Source: an uncultured Clostridia bacterium
Lineage (GTDB): Bacteria > Bacillota > Clostridia > Lachnospirales > Lachnospiraceae
Assembly: GCA_937895705.1 (NCBI GenBank)
Contig: CALBKM010000031.1
Location: 56,567-120,566 of the forward strand
Direction of reading: 5' to 3'
DNA length: 64,000 nucleotides
The notes below the pieces were generated by a model. That model ran no database searches and was not told where the DNA came from. It worked only from the letters and a program-made list of their open reading frames with translations. Shown piece after piece: positions 55,469-64,000 of the stretch. The translations under genes and the position numbers were made by a program. Position 1 is the stretch's first letter; each line of letters opens with the position of its first letter.

Positions 55469-57847
55469 TTAGGCAGACGCTTCGGTATCGTTTTTAAATC
55501 TTTTTTTTACATGGTTGTAAATAAAGTTAATAGCAAAGCACAGGATGCCGGCTCCTAAAAAGCACAGGACGGTTTCCATGGAGTTATCGTGTTCCACGTC
55601 AATCATCAAAAGCTTGATAACCGCAAACATGGCAAGACAAAGACCGTAAATACGGAGCGGAGCCAGTCGGAGCGGGAAACCTGCTAAAATGAACAGAATC
55701 GCCAAAACAAGCAGGACACAGCTGATGACATAGCCCGGAATATTGTCAAAGGCAGCCAGGACGGCTAACATATACACCGTAATCCTCAGACCGAAGTAAA
55801 TACCAAGACCGGTTCTGTTGCGGTGAAGCTTGTATTGTTCGTACATTCCGCTTCCGCAAAGATATAAGGTAAGCAGAATCAGCCAGATGCAAAGGAGCGG
55901 ATGCTTGTTCATGGAACCGTTATGAAGAAGAGCGATGCCCCAAATCCAGATGACGGAGTGAACCAGGCGTATAAAAAGGTGTACAATAGGTTCCGTTACG
56001 GCCGGGTCTCCCAGCTTTTTGCGAAAGCCTGTGTAAAATGCAATACTGTTGCAGGCCGCAAGTACGGTAATAACAATGGTCAGAAGACAAACTTCTTCAA
56101 GGTCAAAGTGTGAGAAAAAGCAACCGGAGATCCAGAAAACCGAAAGCATTGCCGCCAAATACAATACTACCTTCCAGGCGTCGCCGAACCGGTGGTTTTT
56201 ACCGTCCCGGAACAGGAAGACAAAGGTGCCTCCGAAGAAAGCGGCAGCGAACACCGCAATGAGAAGAAGAATAAACGAGTCATCTCCGAACTCGAAGGCA
56301 AATATAATGAACGGAAGATAGGCACATGCAGTAAATTTATCAAAGCAACGCCCCTTCTGTTGCTTGCACAGATACTCCCAGCGATGTGTGTTTGTGTTGA
56401 GTACGGACTGCATCGGGAATTCGGAACCTAATATACCGAACAATACCGTGACGGCACAAAATACCATCAGAATAAGAACCGACAGCAGAAGCGGTATATC
56501 ATACCACATGACAATAAAACAAACCGCAGCGGCGGTGACAACGGAGGTTCCTCTGGCTTCGGTACCTGTCGGACCGAAGAATTGTGTAATCAGGTAAGAG
56601 GCCATAAGTCCCAGAAGCAGGAAAAGCGCTATCGGAACTTCGGCTTCAAATAAGGATTCAAAAATTAAAACGAACACAATCCATGTGATAATTTGTTGTA
56701 GGGTAAAGATTATTACGGAAATGAAACCGGCTCTGTAAACCGGAAAGGTTTGTTCGTTTATTTTTCTTCTGCCGTTTCCGGAGGGTAGAAGCGGAAGCCC
56801 TGCCATAAGCCGCTGACGCAGTAAAAAGAAGAGAGGTAACACAAGGCAGTAGAGGCATAAAAGAAGCCCCGCGGTCCAGCCTTTGCCGCCGAATTCTCCC
56901 CATTCACCGAATACGGAACCGTAACAGCCCGCAAGACACCAAAGTTGTACCATATTTAAGCCCACAGCGGTCAGGTGAATCCAAGAGTACGGTTTCTTCT
57001 CCGTGTCCGGCAGAAAGCGCCACAGCACAAGCCATAAATAAAGAAGAGAAAAGACCGCAAAATAAATGCATAAAAATGTGAATTGGTTGGCGGATTCGAT
57101 TCCGAGACAACCGAAAATAACGGAAAAAGCGATACCGATTTGTCCTAACAGAGCAGCGGCAAACGAATGCCTGCGGAATACATACAAACCGATGCCCACC
57201 AGCCAGAACATAAGTAATACATATAAAACCTCCACCTCAAACCGCTTGAAGTACAGGGCGGTGATGAAAAGAGATATGTAGACGGCTCCGAAACCGCAAC
57301 CTACCAGCGAAGTGGTAAACCAGCTTTTCCGCTTGCGTTCGAGAAAGAGTCCTGCGCCCAACAGCAAAAAGCTGACAATAAAAAGAATAGCGATGCGTGC
57401 AGTGTCTCCGAGACGCTCGTACAGCATACTGCCGAACAGAAAAAGTCCGATAAAGACAAGGACCGCGGCAACAATACCCATGACTCTTCCGCCGAGGTTC
57501 TCTTCGAATCGGGAGGAAGATTTGGTCTTTGGTTTTGCGGTGTTCTGCGGTTGTGCCGGCTTCTGTACAGCAGTGGATACCGGTGCCGGCGCCGGCTGAG
57601 ATGCGGCGATGTTTTCCGGCGCGGAAGCGGCAGGCACCATAGCTTTTGCAACCGTACCGGTTGTCGAAGTGTTCACGCCGTTTGTCTTAGTATCCGGAAT
57701 ATCGGAAACTGTCGGCGAGACTGCTGCTTGTCCGGTGGTTTGCCGTGTGTTTTTCAGTTCCTTTACTTCAAATTTTAAATCATAGAGTTGTCGCTCCAAA
57801 TCGGCAAGGGAATGCTCGATCTGGGAAATGCGTTCTTGTTCTGTCAT
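55469..57847 (-). CDS. DUF2339 polytopic membrane protein
   Basis: A 792-residue protein. The N-terminal coiled coil (ISQIEHSLADLERQLYDLKF) is followed by an Ala/Pro/Thr-rich linker and a SRFEENLGGRVMGIVAAVLVFIG segment, then about 20 membrane helices. This matches the DUF2339 family, whose role is unknown; often suggested in envelope homeostasis. Residues 55-125 are low complexity and probably disordered. Start ATG 57847 is preceded by AGGGGGATCTT. It leads the CotH-like gene. Confidence 0.8.
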   Translation of the reverse strand: MTEQERISQIEHSLADLERQLYDLKFEVKELKNTRQTTGQAAVSPTVSDIPDTKTNGVNTSTTGTVAKAMVPAASAPENIAASQPAPAPVSTAVQKPAQPQNTAKPKTKSSSRFEENLGGRVMGIVAAVLVFIGLFLFGSMLYERLGDTARIAILFIVSFLLLGAGLFLERKRKSWFTTSLVGCGFGAVYISLFITALYFKRFEVEVLYVLLMFWLVGIGLYVFRRHSFAAALLGQIGIAFSVIFGCLGIESANQFTFLCIYFAVFSLLYLWLVLWRFLPDTEKKPYSWIHLTAVGLNMVQLWCLAGCYGSVFGEWGEFGGKGWTAGLLLCLYCLVLPLFFLLRQRLMAGLPLLPSGNGRRKINEQTFPVYRAGFISVIIFTLQQIITWIVFVLIFESLFEAEVPIALFLLLGLMASYLITQFFGPTGTEARGTSVVTAAAVCFIVMWYDIPLLLSVLILMVFCAVTVLFGILGSEFPMQSVLNTNTHRWEYLCKQQKGRCFDKFTACAYLPFIIFAFEFGDDSFILLLIAVFAAAFFGGTFVFLFRDGKNHRFGDAWKVVLYLAAMLSVFWISGCFFSHFDLEEVCLLTIVITVLAACNSIAFYTGFRKKLGDPAVTEPIVHLFIRLVHSVIWIWGIALLHNGSMNKHPLLCIWLILLTLYLCGSGMYEQYKLHRNRTGLGIYFGLRITVYMLAVLAAFDNIPGYVISCVLLVLAILFILAGFPLRLAPLRIYGLCLAMFAVIKLLMIDVEHDNSMETVLCFLGAGILCFAINFIYNHVKKRFKNDTEASA

Positions 57848-58025
57848 AAGATCCCCCTAAAAATAAACATTTGTGTGATAGCACATGTTTATCATAGCAC
57901 AGATAAATTAAAAAATCTATGGAAGTTGTTTTACGATTATGTTACGGAAGTTTAAACTTAAGAGGTGAAGATTATAAAAACAAAAGCCCCAGAACCTGCT
58001 CTACGGCAACCTCTAGGACCTCAAG

Positions 58026-58098
58026 TGCGCGACCAGGGGCTCGAACCCTGGACACCCTGATTAAGAGTCAGGTGCTCTACCAACTGAGCTAGTCGCGC
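58026..58098 (-). tRNA. tRNA-Lys (anticodon CTT)
   Basis: A 73-nt cloverleaf: acceptor GCGCGAC (58098-58092) pairs with GTCGCGC (58033-58027), anticodon stem CCTGA/TCAGG with loop CTCTTAA giving anticodon CUU, and T arm CCAGG/CCTGG around GTTCGAG. The CCA end is not encoded. A sigma-A promoter lies at 58136-58164. Confidence 0.95.
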
Positions 58099-58135
58099 TT
58101 GTTTTATTTTTCGCTCATCCCTGAGCGCAAAAACG

Positions 58136-58164
58136 ATTATATACCATTCTTTTGAAAAATGCAA
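58136..58164 (-). promoter_or_regulatory. Sigma-A promoter of tRNA-Lys
   Basis: TTGCAT (58164-58159) and TATAAT (58141-58136) on the minus strand, 17 bases apart. Confidence 0.7.
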
Positions 58165-58311
58165 GCACTTTTTTAATTTTTTTTAAAAATTTTTTTCGCA
58201 GGGGCCGGAAAGCCTTGTTTTAATAGGGTTTACGGCTAAAAATTTTTTTAAAGAAAGACAGGAACAGGAAGGATTTCGGAAGAAAAAAGGGTCTGTTTTG
58301 TGTGTTGATGT

Positions 58312-58347
58312 AAAAAAAGGAAGTGTCGTAACAATGGCGACACTTCC
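58312..58347 (-). terminator. Terminator of the DUF3237 gene
   Basis: Minus strand stem GGAAGTGTCG / CGACACTTCC with 9-base loop, then TTTTTTTAC. Between here and the tRNA promoter (58165-58311) the DNA is AT-rich and shows no gene. Confidence 0.85.
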
Positions 58348-58361
58348 TTTTAAAATCCGGG

Positions 58362-58742
58362 TTATTTGTAAATCTGAATCAGAACGCCGCTGTCGTTCGG
58401 GATAACTTTTGCGGTCAAATCTGTGGTTTCCCACTCTGCAAGAAGCGGGGAGTTGGTGTAGACGGTCGGTTTGCAGTTGTTGAAGTCGCCGCCGTTATTT
58501 TCAATAAAGATGCGGCAGTCGTTGCCGGCGGCATCTTTACCTTCCAGCATGTATCTGGCGGATAAAACCATCTCTTTTGTCTTTTCAATCTTCTGGGTGT
58601 CTACGCCGGTGCCGATCACTTCGCCGTTAAAGTGCGGGCCTCTTGCGGTTCCGTCGAACTCTATCATGCAGACATCCCTGGTATGACCGGCTACGAACTG
58701 GGATCCTTTGATGCGGATATCGATTTCCATAAGTAATTCCAT
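58362..58742 (-). CDS. DUF3237-like protein
   Basis: A 126-residue beta-rich protein. MVLSARYMLEGKDAAGNDCRI-like strand and FIENNGG (~75-95), plus TSP/ADWETTD-type ends, fit the DUF3237 beta-barrel family of unknown function. No signal peptide; cytosolic. AAGGAGG lies 8 bases before ATG 58742. Monocistronic with its own terminator; divergent from the guanylate-kinase-like gene. Confidence 0.7.
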   Translation of the reverse strand: MELLMEIDIRIKGSQFVAGHTRDVCMIEFDGTARGPHFNGEVIGTGVDTQKIEKTKEMVLSARYMLEGKDAAGNDCRIFIENNGGDFNNCKPTVYTNSPLLAEWETTDLTAKVIPNDSGVLIQIYK

Positions 58743-58875
58743 AAAGATAACCTCCTTTGTGAGAAAGAGTATGATATAATACTATTATAATAAGTTTTGT
58801 TCAGGATTTCAATATCGGTTGCAAATTTCGGCAAAATATGTGAAAATGGAAGAAGAGAAACAGTTGGAGGACGTT

Positions 58876-59463
58876 ATGGGTAAAATATATGTTCTGATGG
58901 GCAAAAGCGCAACCGGAAAGGATACGGTGTTTAAGCGCCTGATCGGAATGAAGGAGCTTGCTTTGCGCACGGTGGTCGGATATACAACACGCCCCATTCG
59001 CCGGGGAGAGGCAGACGGGAAAGAGTATTTTTTTGTCAGCGTTGAACGGTGGAGGAAGTTACAGGAAGAAAATAAAGTGATAGAGTCCAGAACTTATCAT
59101 ACGGTGGTTGGGGATTGGCATTACTTTACCGTAGACGACGGACAAATCGATTTGAACGGGCAGGATTATTTGTTTATTTCCACCTTGTCCGGGTATGAGC
59201 AATTGCGAAAGTTTTACGGAGAAGAATCGGTGTTGCCGTTGTACATTGAGGTGGAGGACGATCAGAGATTGTGGCGTTCCGTTTGTCGGGAACGTCGTCA
59301 GGCAAAACCGAATTATGACGAAGTATGCCGTCGTTTTTTGGCGGACCAGCAGGATTTTTGCGAGGAAGCTCTTTTACGGGCGGGAATTGTTAAGAGATAT
59401 CGCAATACGGATTTGGAGGAATGCGTGAAAGCCATTGCGGCAGATATTTCCGGACGGAAATAA
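58876..59463 (+). CDS. Guanylate kinase-like protein
   Basis: A 195-residue P-loop protein starting MGKIYVLMGKSATGKDTVFK (Walker A GKSATGKD, ~8-16). GYTTRPIRRGEADGKEYFF is the GMP-binding strand region of guanylate kinases. Length fits, but the C-terminal half (RRFLADQQDFCEE) diverges from housekeeping Gmk, so this may be a paralog. GGAGG 6 bases before ATG 58876 decides the start. Confidence 0.8.
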   Translation: MGKIYVLMGKSATGKDTVFKRLIGMKELALRTVVGYTTRPIRRGEADGKEYFFVSVERWRKLQEENKVIESRTYHTVVGDWHYFTVDDGQIDLNGQDYLFISTLSGYEQLRKFYGEESVLPLYIEVEDDQRLWRSVCRERRQAKPNYDEVCRRFLADQQDFCEEALLRAGIVKRYRNTDLEECVKAIAADISGRK

Positions 59464-59466
59464 TAT

Positions 59467-59495
59467 TTGCGCAGAGCGCGGAAACGTGGTATACT
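59467..59495 (+). promoter_or_regulatory. Sigma-A promoter of the yaaR-rsmI operon
   Basis: TTGCGC (59467-59472) and TATACT (59490-59495), 17-base spacer. Confidence 0.65.
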
Positions 59496-59555
59496 GTTAA
59501 GATGAGTTTACCGTAAAATTGCGGACAGGATACAAGAGTTCAGGAGGTGAGCGGA

Positions 59556-59996
59556 ATGGATCTGAAAGTGAATCAGATTTCACAACCGGAGCCGGTGGAG
59601 TTGCCGAAGCAGGTCCCTGAGGCTGACGGTACATTCAAATTCATGCTTGCCGGTAAAATCGAAGAGGCGGCATTGCAGGAGCGTTTAAATTCCCTGATGG
59701 ACGACATTACGTTACAGGGAAAGAAAATCGCGAAGCATATGGATGTGCGGGACATGAAACGGTACCGCGAGCTTATTAAGGATTTTATGAATGAAATCGT
59801 AACCCGTTCCCATAAGTTTTCCCGTGAGAATTTTCTTGATCGCAGGGGAAGACACCGGGTATACGGAATGATTCGTCTGGTGGATGAGACGTTGGACGAG
59901 CTGGCGGCGGAATTAATCAAAGATGAAAAGGACCATCTGATGATTTTGAGCCGTATCGATGAAATCAGAGGATTGCTTCTGGATATTTTCACCTAA
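59556..59996 (+). CDS. yaaR: YaaR (DUF327) family protein
   Basis: A 146-residue helical protein. DMKRYRELIKDFMNEIVTRS and LMILSRIDEIRGLLLDIFT are diagnostic for YaaR/DUF327. The gene lies directly before holB in many Firmicutes, as here (18 bases). Function unknown; no enzyme motif. ATG 59556 follows AGGAGGTGAGCGGA. Confidence 0.82.
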   Translation: MDLKVNQISQPEPVELPKQVPEADGTFKFMLAGKIEEAALQERLNSLMDDITLQGKKIAKHMDVRDMKRYRELIKDFMNEIVTRSHKFSRENFLDRRGRHRVYGMIRLVDETLDELAAELIKDEKDHLMILSRIDEIRGLLLDIFT

Positions 59997-60014
59997 CGGG
60001 AAGGGAGGCTTTGT

Positions 60015-61001
60015 ATGGCGGATTTTAAGGATATTATCGGGCATGAGCAGGTGATACACCATATGCAGAATGCCATTCGTCAAAAGAAGTTTTCCCATGC
60101 GTATTTGCTGTGCGGCGAAGCGGGAAGCGGAAAGCGTCCCGTTGCGGAGGCGTTTGCCAAGACGATTCTTTGCGAGGAAGGCGGGATTGTTGCCTGCGGG
60201 AAATGTAAGTCCTGTAAGCAGGCGGAGTCCGGTAATCATCCGGATTTCCGGGTTGTGGTCAGGGAAAAGGCGACGTTGGGTGTTAAGGAAATCAGAGAGC
60301 AGGTGACGGCGGATGTCCAAATTAAGCCTTACAGCAGCGAATATAAAATTTACCTGATAGACGAAGCGGAAAAAATGACCGAGGAAGCCCAGAATGCGCT
60401 TTTAAAGACGATTGAAGAACCGCCGGAGTATGCGGTCTTTCTTTTGCTTTGCAGCAGGCAGGAGCTTTTGCTGGAGACGGTTTTGTCCCGCTGCGTGTTG
60501 TTGCCGTTTTATCCGGTGACCGCCGGGAAGATAAAGCAGTTTTTGATGGAGAAAAAGGGAGTCCCGGATTATCTTGCGGAAAGTGCGGCGGCGTTTTCCG
60601 GAGGCTTGGTGGGTCGGGCTGTGCAGTATGCGGAGTCGGAAGAGTTTTCGGAACAGCGAAACGAGGTGCTACGTTTGGTCAAGCAGATTGACGGGATGTC
60701 CATGGCAGAGATTACGGAGAGCGTCAAGGCGTTTGCCGCAAAAAAGGATGCGGCACCGGAGTATCTGGATATGATTCTGTTGTGGTATCGGGACGTGCTT
60801 TTATATAAAGCCACGAAGGACGCCGGTTCTTTGATGTTTAAGGATGAAAGAGATGCGGTGGCCGCTCAGGCGGTAAAACGCAGTTTTGAAAATTTGCATA
60901 AGATTACGGAAGCAGTGGAACAGATGAAGCAGCGTATGAAGGCAAATGTAAACTTTGAAAATGCGCTGGAATTGTTGTTGTTATATATGAAGGAGGTTTA
61001 A
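60015..61001 (+). CDS. holB: DNA polymerase III delta' subunit
   Basis: A 328-residue clamp-loader subunit. CGEAGSGKRPVAEAFAKTIL (~31-50) is a Walker A with Arg where Thr would be, as in non-hydrolysing delta'. A zinc knuckle CEEGGIVACGKCKSC follows, then LIDEAEKMTEEAQNALLKTI and SRC motif near residue 160. Cytosolic, replisome. AGGGAGG precedes ATG 60015; overlaps nothing, 3 bases before the next gene. Confidence 0.93.
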   Translation: MADFKDIIGHEQVIHHMQNAIRQKKFSHAYLLCGEAGSGKRPVAEAFAKTILCEEGGIVACGKCKSCKQAESGNHPDFRVVVREKATLGVKEIREQVTADVQIKPYSSEYKIYLIDEAEKMTEEAQNALLKTIEEPPEYAVFLLLCSRQELLLETVLSRCVLLPFYPVTAGKIKQFLMEKKGVPDYLAESAAAFSGGLVGRAVQYAESEEFSEQRNEVLRLVKQIDGMSMAEITESVKAFAAKKDAAPEYLDMILLWYRDVLLYKATKDAGSLMFKDERDAVAAQAVKRSFENLHKITEAVEQMKQRMKANVNFENALELLLLYMKEV

Positions 61002-61004
61002 GGA

Positions 61005-61895
61005 ATGAAAGTTGTAGGCGTAAGATTTCGGAAGGCGGGAAAGGTATACTACTTCGACCCGTTGGAGTTTGATATAAAGCAGGGCTCTAATGTAATTGTA
61101 GAGACCGCAAGAGGCGTGGAGTTCGGCTATGTAGTGATGGGAATCCGGGATTTGCCGGAGGAGAAGATCACCCAGCCGTTAAAGCCGGTACTTCGTCCGG
61201 CCACGGAAGCGGATGTAAAGACCCAGGAAGAGAATGCGGCAAGGGAAAAGGAAGCCTTCAAGATTTGTCTGGAAAAGATTCGGAAGCATAATCTCGAGAT
61301 GAAGTTAATCGACTCCGAGTATACTTTTGACAATAATAAGCTGTTGTTTTACTTTACGGCGGACGGACGCGTGGATTTCCGTGAACTGGTAAAGGACTTG
61401 GCGGCGGTGTTTAAGACTCGTATCGAGCTTCGCCAGATCGGTGTCCGCGACGAGACGAAGATTTTGGGCGGTATCGGTGTCTGCGGACGTGCTCTTTGCT
61501 GCCATACGTATCTGTCCGAGTTTATTCCGGTGTCCATTAAGATGGCGAAGGAGCAGAATTTGTCTTTAAATCCGACGAAGATTTCCGGTGTGTGCGGCAG
61601 ACTCATGTGTTGCTTAAAGAACGAGGAAGAGGCGTACGAAGAGCTCAACAGCCATCTTCCGTCGGTGGGCGAATATGTCACCACTTCGGACGGATTACGG
61701 GGTGAGGTACAGAGCACCAGCGTGTTGAAGCAGTTGGTCAAGGTGATTGTAACTTTGGATAATGACGAAAAAGAAATTCGTGAATATAAAGTAGCTGATT
61801 TGAAGTTTAAGCCGCGCAGAAGACAGGAGAAGGTGCAGATGGATGACGAACTCCATGCACTGGAGCAGTTGGAGCGGAAAGAAGCGAAGAAGTAA
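61005..61895 (+). CDS. ricT: PSP1-domain protein YaaT/RicT
   Basis: A 296-residue protein with the PSP1 C-terminal fold (RQIGVRDETKILGGIGVCGR, ALCCHTYLSEFIPVSIKMAK, GVCGRLMCC). YaaT/RicT binds iron-sulfur clusters with YlbF and YmcA and controls RNase Y and, in Bacillus, sporulation and biofilm. The Cys pairs are intact. A Lys/Glu-rich tail ends the protein. Four bases after holB with AGGAGG upstream. Confidence 0.92.
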   Translation: MKVVGVRFRKAGKVYYFDPLEFDIKQGSNVIVETARGVEFGYVVMGIRDLPEEKITQPLKPVLRPATEADVKTQEENAAREKEAFKICLEKIRKHNLEMKLIDSEYTFDNNKLLFYFTADGRVDFRELVKDLAAVFKTRIELRQIGVRDETKILGGIGVCGRALCCHTYLSEFIPVSIKMAKEQNLSLNPTKISGVCGRLMCCLKNEEEAYEELNSHLPSVGEYVTTSDGLRGEVQSTSVLKQLVKVIVTLDNDEKEIREYKVADLKFKPRRRQEKVQMDDELHALEQLERKEAKK

Positions 61896-61910
61896 GGGGA
61901 ATCAAACATT

Positions 61911-62705
61911 ATGACGCAGACAGAGGAAACTCTGCGTTCTCCGGAGCTTTCCGCCAGATATACATTAGCGGAGCAGTTAAAAAAGGACGGAGAGCGTATT
62001 GATGAACTGCAACGAAACGAATACTTGATTTTTCAGCATCCGGGCCGGTTTTGCTTCGGCATGGATGCGGTGCTGTTGTCCGGCTTTGTCCGGATTAAGC
62101 CGGGGAGCCGTGTGCTTGACCTTGGGACAGGCACCGGGATTTTGCCGATTTTAACGGAGGCAAAGACTCCGGGTAAGCATTTTACCGGGCTGGAAATTCA
62201 GGAGGAAAGTGCCGACATGGCACGACGAAGCGTTGCGGTGAACGGGCTTTCCGAGAAGATTGACATTTGCGTCGGAGATATTAAGGAAGCCGGCCGGATT
62301 TTCGGACCGGCTTCTTTTGATGCGGTGACCACAAACCCGCCCTACATGACAGCGGAGCACGGGCTTCAAAATCCGGATCTGCCGAAGGCGATCGCCCGTC
62401 ATGAGGTGCTTTGCACTTTGGAGGATGTGGTACGGGAGGCGGCTTATGTATTAAAACCGGGCGGTAACTTTTTTATGGTGCACCGGCCGTTTCGTCTGGC
62501 GGAGATTATACGCACGCTGTCGGTTCACGGACTGGAATTAAAGAGGATGCAGATGGTACATCCGTACGTGAATAAGGAGCCGAATATGGTGCTTATGGAA
62601 GCCAGTAAGGGCGGACGCCCGCGGGTAACGGTGGAGCCGCCGATTATCGTGTTTAAAGAGCCGGGCGTGTATCATGAGGATATTACCGGAATATATGGGT
62701 ATTGA
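61911..62705 (+). CDS. trmN6: tRNA1(Val) (adenine(37)-N6)-methyltransferase-like
   Basis: A 264-residue SAM-dependent N6-adenine methyltransferase. Motif I RVLDLGTGTGILPIL (~65-79) and the catalytic NPPY in VTTNPPYMTAEHG (~142). The FGMDAVLLSGFVRIKPG stretch before motif I is typical of YabB/TrmN6 proteins of Firmicutes. AGGGGAATC precedes the ATG. Between ricT and the rsmI gene as in many Firmicutes. Confidence 0.9.
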   Translation: MTQTEETLRSPELSARYTLAEQLKKDGERIDELQRNEYLIFQHPGRFCFGMDAVLLSGFVRIKPGSRVLDLGTGTGILPILTEAKTPGKHFTGLEIQEESADMARRSVAVNGLSEKIDICVGDIKEAGRIFGPASFDAVTTNPPYMTAEHGLQNPDLPKAIARHEVLCTLEDVVREAAYVLKPGGNFFMVHRPFRLAEIIRTLSVHGLELKRMQMVHPYVNKEPNMVLMEASKGGRPRVTVEPPIIVFKEPGVYHEDITGIYGY

Positions 62706-62759
62706 TTGGGTATGGAGTTCAAAGATGACGACAGCGCAAGCATGAATGGGAGACAATGT

Positions 62760-63062
62760 ATGAAGAAAGGGACAAAAATAAAAGCAATAATAGCCCTTGT
62801 TTTTCCTTTGTTATATGGGTTTATGTGTTTGCCGATATGGAACGGAAGGGAATTACCAAGTGGAAGTGTAGGTGTATGGATTTCGGGGATTTGTTTTTTG
62901 CTTGCGATAGTGAATTTTTATTTAGTTTTTGTGAAAAAAACAGTGAAAGTACGAGTGCTGTTTGATGCGATGATGATATTATCTGTTTTGTTAACTTGCT
63001 TGGCGGGCATTTTCTTTGTGGAAGGCCTTATAGGAATTCCTTTGTTTTTGCCACAGAGCTGA
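62760..63062 (+). CDS. Small three-helix membrane protein
   Basis: A 100-residue protein with hydrophobic helices at ~8-22, ~35-58 and ~68-95, short loops, no signal cleavage. No family recognised. More AT-rich than its neighbours, with TTT/TTG-heavy codons. ATG 62760 follows GGGAGAC by 5 bases. It interrupts the usual direct junction between trmN6 and rsmI in the operon, so it may be a recent addition. Confidence 0.6.
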   Translation: MKKGTKIKAIIALVFPLLYGFMCLPIWNGRELPSGSVGVWISGICFLLAIVNFYLVFVKKTVKVRVLFDAMMILSVLLTCLAGIFFVEGLIGIPLFLPQS

Positions 63063-63078
63063 ATGTAGAGGAGGAAAT

Positions 63079-63921
63079 ATGCCGGGAACACTATATTTAT
63101 GTGCAACACCAATCGGAAATCTGGAGGATATTACGTTTCGTGTGTTGGAGACGTTGAAAAACGTGGATGTGATTGCGGCGGAGGATACCCGCAACAGCAT
63201 TAAGTTGTTAAATCGGTTTGAAATCAAGACACCCATGACCAGCTACCACGAGTTTAATAAATATGACAAAGGCAGACAGTTAATCGAGCTGCTGCTGGAA
63301 GGGAAGAACATTGCGGTTATTACCGACGCCGGCATGCCGGGGATTTCCGACCCGGGGGAGGAGCTGGTAAAGATGGCATACGAGGCAGGTGTACCGGTGA
63401 CGGTGCTGCCGGGAGCCTGTGCCTGTGTAACGGCCCTGACCTTATCGGGACTACTGACCAGACGCTTCTGTTTTGAAGCCTTTTTACCGACGGACAAAAA
63501 GGAGCGGAAAGACGTGCTTGCGGAGCTTGTAGATGAGACCCGCACCATTGTACTGTACGAAGCGCCTCACCGGTTGGTAAAGACTCTTGCGGAGCTGATG
63601 GAGACCTTAGGAGACCGTCGCTTGACTATCTGCAGGGAATTGACAAAAAAACATGAGGAGGCTTTCCGGACGACGTTTTCTGCGGCCCTGGCTTTTTATG
63701 AAGAGAACGAGCCGAAGGGGGAGTGCGTCCTGGTCATCGAAGGTGCCGACAGAGACGAACTGCGCCGTGCGGAGCAGGAATCCTTTGCAGAATTAAGTCT
63801 TGAGGAGCATATGGAACGTTATTTATCTCAGGGAATGAGTAAGAAGGACGCTATGAAGGCTGTGGCTGCGGATAGAGGCGTGTCCAAGAGAGAGATTTAT
63901 GCGATGCTGTTGGAGGAGTAA
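63079..63921 (+). CDS. rsmI: 16S rRNA (cytidine(1402)-2'-O)-methyltransferase
   Basis: A 280-residue tetrapyrrole-methylase-fold enzyme methylating C1402 of 16S rRNA. Signatures: LYLCATPIGNLEDITFRVLE at the N-terminus, VIAAEDTRNSIKLLN, ITDAGMPGISDPGEELV and KGECVLVIEG. Complete, with an extra C-terminal helix (HMERYLSQGMSKKDAMKAVA). GAGGAGG before the start. The last gene of the operon in this window; nothing is evident in the final 80 bases. Confidence 0.95.
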   Translation: MPGTLYLCATPIGNLEDITFRVLETLKNVDVIAAEDTRNSIKLLNRFEIKTPMTSYHEFNKYDKGRQLIELLLEGKNIAVITDAGMPGISDPGEELVKMAYEAGVPVTVLPGACACVTALTLSGLLTRRFCFEAFLPTDKKERKDVLAELVDETRTIVLYEAPHRLVKTLAELMETLGDRRLTICRELTKKHEEAFRTTFSAALAFYEENEPKGECVLVIEGADRDELRRAEQESFAELSLEEHMERYLSQGMSKKDAMKAVAADRGVSKREIYAMLLEE

Positions 63922-64000
63922 GGGGTGTAAAGGGAAGAAAAATTAGAATTTGTTTAAGAGAAAAAAGTAAACTACAAGGATTGAAAACTAAAGAATATGG

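Noticed and set aside
1..64000. Mobile elements, prophage or CRISPR arrays
   Set aside because: No transposase, integrase or phage-like gene, no terminal repeats and no regularly spaced repeats were seen.

Overview
The window reads as chromosomal DNA of a low-to-mid GC Firmicute of class Clostridia, most likely family Lachnospiraceae. This rests on strong AGGAGG ribosome sites, sigma-A promoters with 17-bp spacers, a Tad pilus locus with Lachnospiraceae-type accessory proteins, an S-box upstream of metK, and the yaaR-holB-yaaT-trmN6-rsmI order. The species is not identifiable by eye. No transposase, integrase, phage gene or CRISPR array was seen.

Layout. 1-14.7 kb: the edge of an ABC-2 exporter permease, a lipid kinase, an AlbA-type regulator, two ECF sigma systems, GNAT acetyltransferases, nucleotide-handling enzymes and two XRE regulators. 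Between 12.7 and 13.3 kb lie two RNA elements: an attenuator with a 19-codon leader ORF upstream of an acetyltransferase gene, and a free-standing structured RNA with its own promoter and terminator. 15.0-24.6 kb: one long operon for a Tad/Flp pilus (TadZ, TadA, TadB, TadC, Flp pilin, DUF5702 protein, TadE-like proteins, prepilin peptidase, FHA protein). 24.7-31.5 kb: a flavodoxin-SCP2 fusion, a HIT protein, a cobalamin-type radical SAM enzyme and a three-gene signalling system.

31.7-41.7 kb: a small zinc protein, a 1494-residue secreted protein, then a compact overlapping gene set. It has a 31-codon peptide gene, two hairpins, an HPr-kinase-like protein, a PqqD-like protein, an S26-type peptidase, an ABC exporter and a nucleotidyltransferase-fold protein. 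This resembles a ribosomally made, modified and exported peptide (RiPP) cluster, but it lacks a lasso cyclase, lanthionine synthetase or radical SAM maturase. It is the strongest candidate for an undescribed system here.

41.7-64 kb is mostly housekeeping: SAM riboswitch-metK, an Fe-S aldo/keto reductase, a family 31 glycosidase, DacF-type carboxypeptidase, methionine aminopeptidase, araD-araR, trmB-trx, CotH-like lipoprotein with a DUF2339 protein, tRNA-Lys(CTT), a guanylate-kinase-like protein and the yaaR-to-rsmI operon.

Coordinates, motifs and hairpins were read directly from the sequence. Family names come from remembered motifs; no database search was possible.
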